From Astrocystis sublimbata (lineage: Eukaryota; Ascomycota; Sordariomycetes; Xylariales; Xylariaceae), in NCBI GenBank assembly GCA_022453515.1, contig JAJNNY010000109.1, positions 1 to 60,135 of the forward strand: 60,135 nt of DNA. Direction: 5' to 3'. Position numbers and translations under genes: made by a program. The notes under the pieces were generated by a model. It ran no database searches, was not told the DNA's origin, and saw nothing but the letters and a program-made list of their open reading frames with translations. Numbering within the stretch: position 1 is the stretch's first letter; every line of letters begins with the position of its first letter. Of the stretch, positions 59,816 to 60,135 are shown piece by piece.

Positions 59816-60135
59816 CATGTCAACCCCTCTTGCTTACCATGTAACAATTACGACACAATGATCTTCACTGATTGGCCATTATCGTCAATGGCTGCAGGTA
59901 GCCATTATTGGCCTGCATTACAACGCGAACAGAGAAGGTCGGACAGTCTTGGCAATGTAAATCCAGATCAAATGACTCCACTGCAATGGTTGGATCGACA
60001 AGAACTCCCTATCATTATGAAGGCATGGCTGACCATTCAAGTTGTTCTTTATAGATGTAGAGATCGTGTTTATAATGCATCACTACTATGTGTATGCATG
60101 TACGATGTGTATACCGTAAGGAGCTTGGACGTAAC

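Larger units (their letters stand above)
29358..60135. repeat. giant inverted repeat (palindrome), arms at least 15.35 kb
   Basis: Position x in the left arm pairs with 89,521 minus x in the right arm near the axis; every open frame in one arm has its reverse-complement twin in the other. The left arm is 29,358-44,735, the right arm 44,786-60,135, and the axis is about 44,760.5. The paired-position sum stays 89,521 until about 52,072, falls to 89,513 by 58,260 and to 89,493 at 60,135. The right arm is thus 28 nt shorter, all of it lost in its distal half. The last base of the window pairs with 29,358, so the repeat may extend further outward. It could be an inverted duplication or an assembly fold-back; see findings. 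Confidence 0.97.

Noticed and set aside
1..60135. CRISPR arrays, rRNA operons, telomeric TTAGGG arrays
   Set aside because: None seen on reading both strands; the genome is eukaryotic and the window ends carry no telomere repeat.

Overview
The window looks like a piece of a filamentous ascomycete (Pezizomycotina) genome. The evidence is short spliceosomal introns (about 54-155 nt) with GT...AG ends and CTAAC/CTGAC branch sites, a Zn(II)2Cys6 regulator, several HET-domain (heterokaryon incompatibility) genes, a P450, a fungal WD40 protein, and a nonsense-riddled Tad1-like LINE relic that looks RIP-mutated. I cannot name the species. No telomeric repeat, rRNA, CRISPR array or convincing tRNA was seen.

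Region 1 (1 to about 29,350) is ordinary single-copy sequence. In order it holds a Zn2Cys6 regulator (-), a small secreted Cys-rich CVNH-like protein (-), a basic nuclear-looking protein (-), a CVNH-repeat ORF followed 37 nt later by a HET ORF (+, quite possibly one gene joined by an intron), a second HET gene (+), an aldo/keto reductase (-) with an 11-nt exon, divergent from DOM34/pelota (+), a WDR44/Dgr2-like WD40 protein in four exons (+) and a two-exon cytochrome P450 (+). DOM34 and the WD40 protein are conserved housekeeping genes. The HET/CVNH block is accessory and of the self/non-self recognition type.

Region 2 (29,358 to 60,135, the window end) is one enormous inverted repeat. Left arm 29,358-44,735 and right arm 44,786-60,135 are reverse complements around a 50-nt AT-rich spacer (axis about 44,760.5). 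Each arm carries a multi-span membrane protein, a large HET gene (two exons, 982 codons recovered in the left arm), an alpha/beta-hydrolase plus TPR locus with an in-frame stop, and at the axis a 5'-truncated LINE relic. Genes are in good order in the left arm. In the right arm they are intact near the axis and increasingly broken by one-base, mostly homopolymer, deletions toward position 60,135.

The main question is whether this palindrome is real. A fold-back or breakage-fusion inverted duplication is possible. However, the one-sided indel gradient, the absence of compensating substitutions and the window ending inside the arm fit a long-read fold-back chimera at a contig end better. The right-arm genes should therefore not be counted as extra paralogs until junction-spanning evidence exists.
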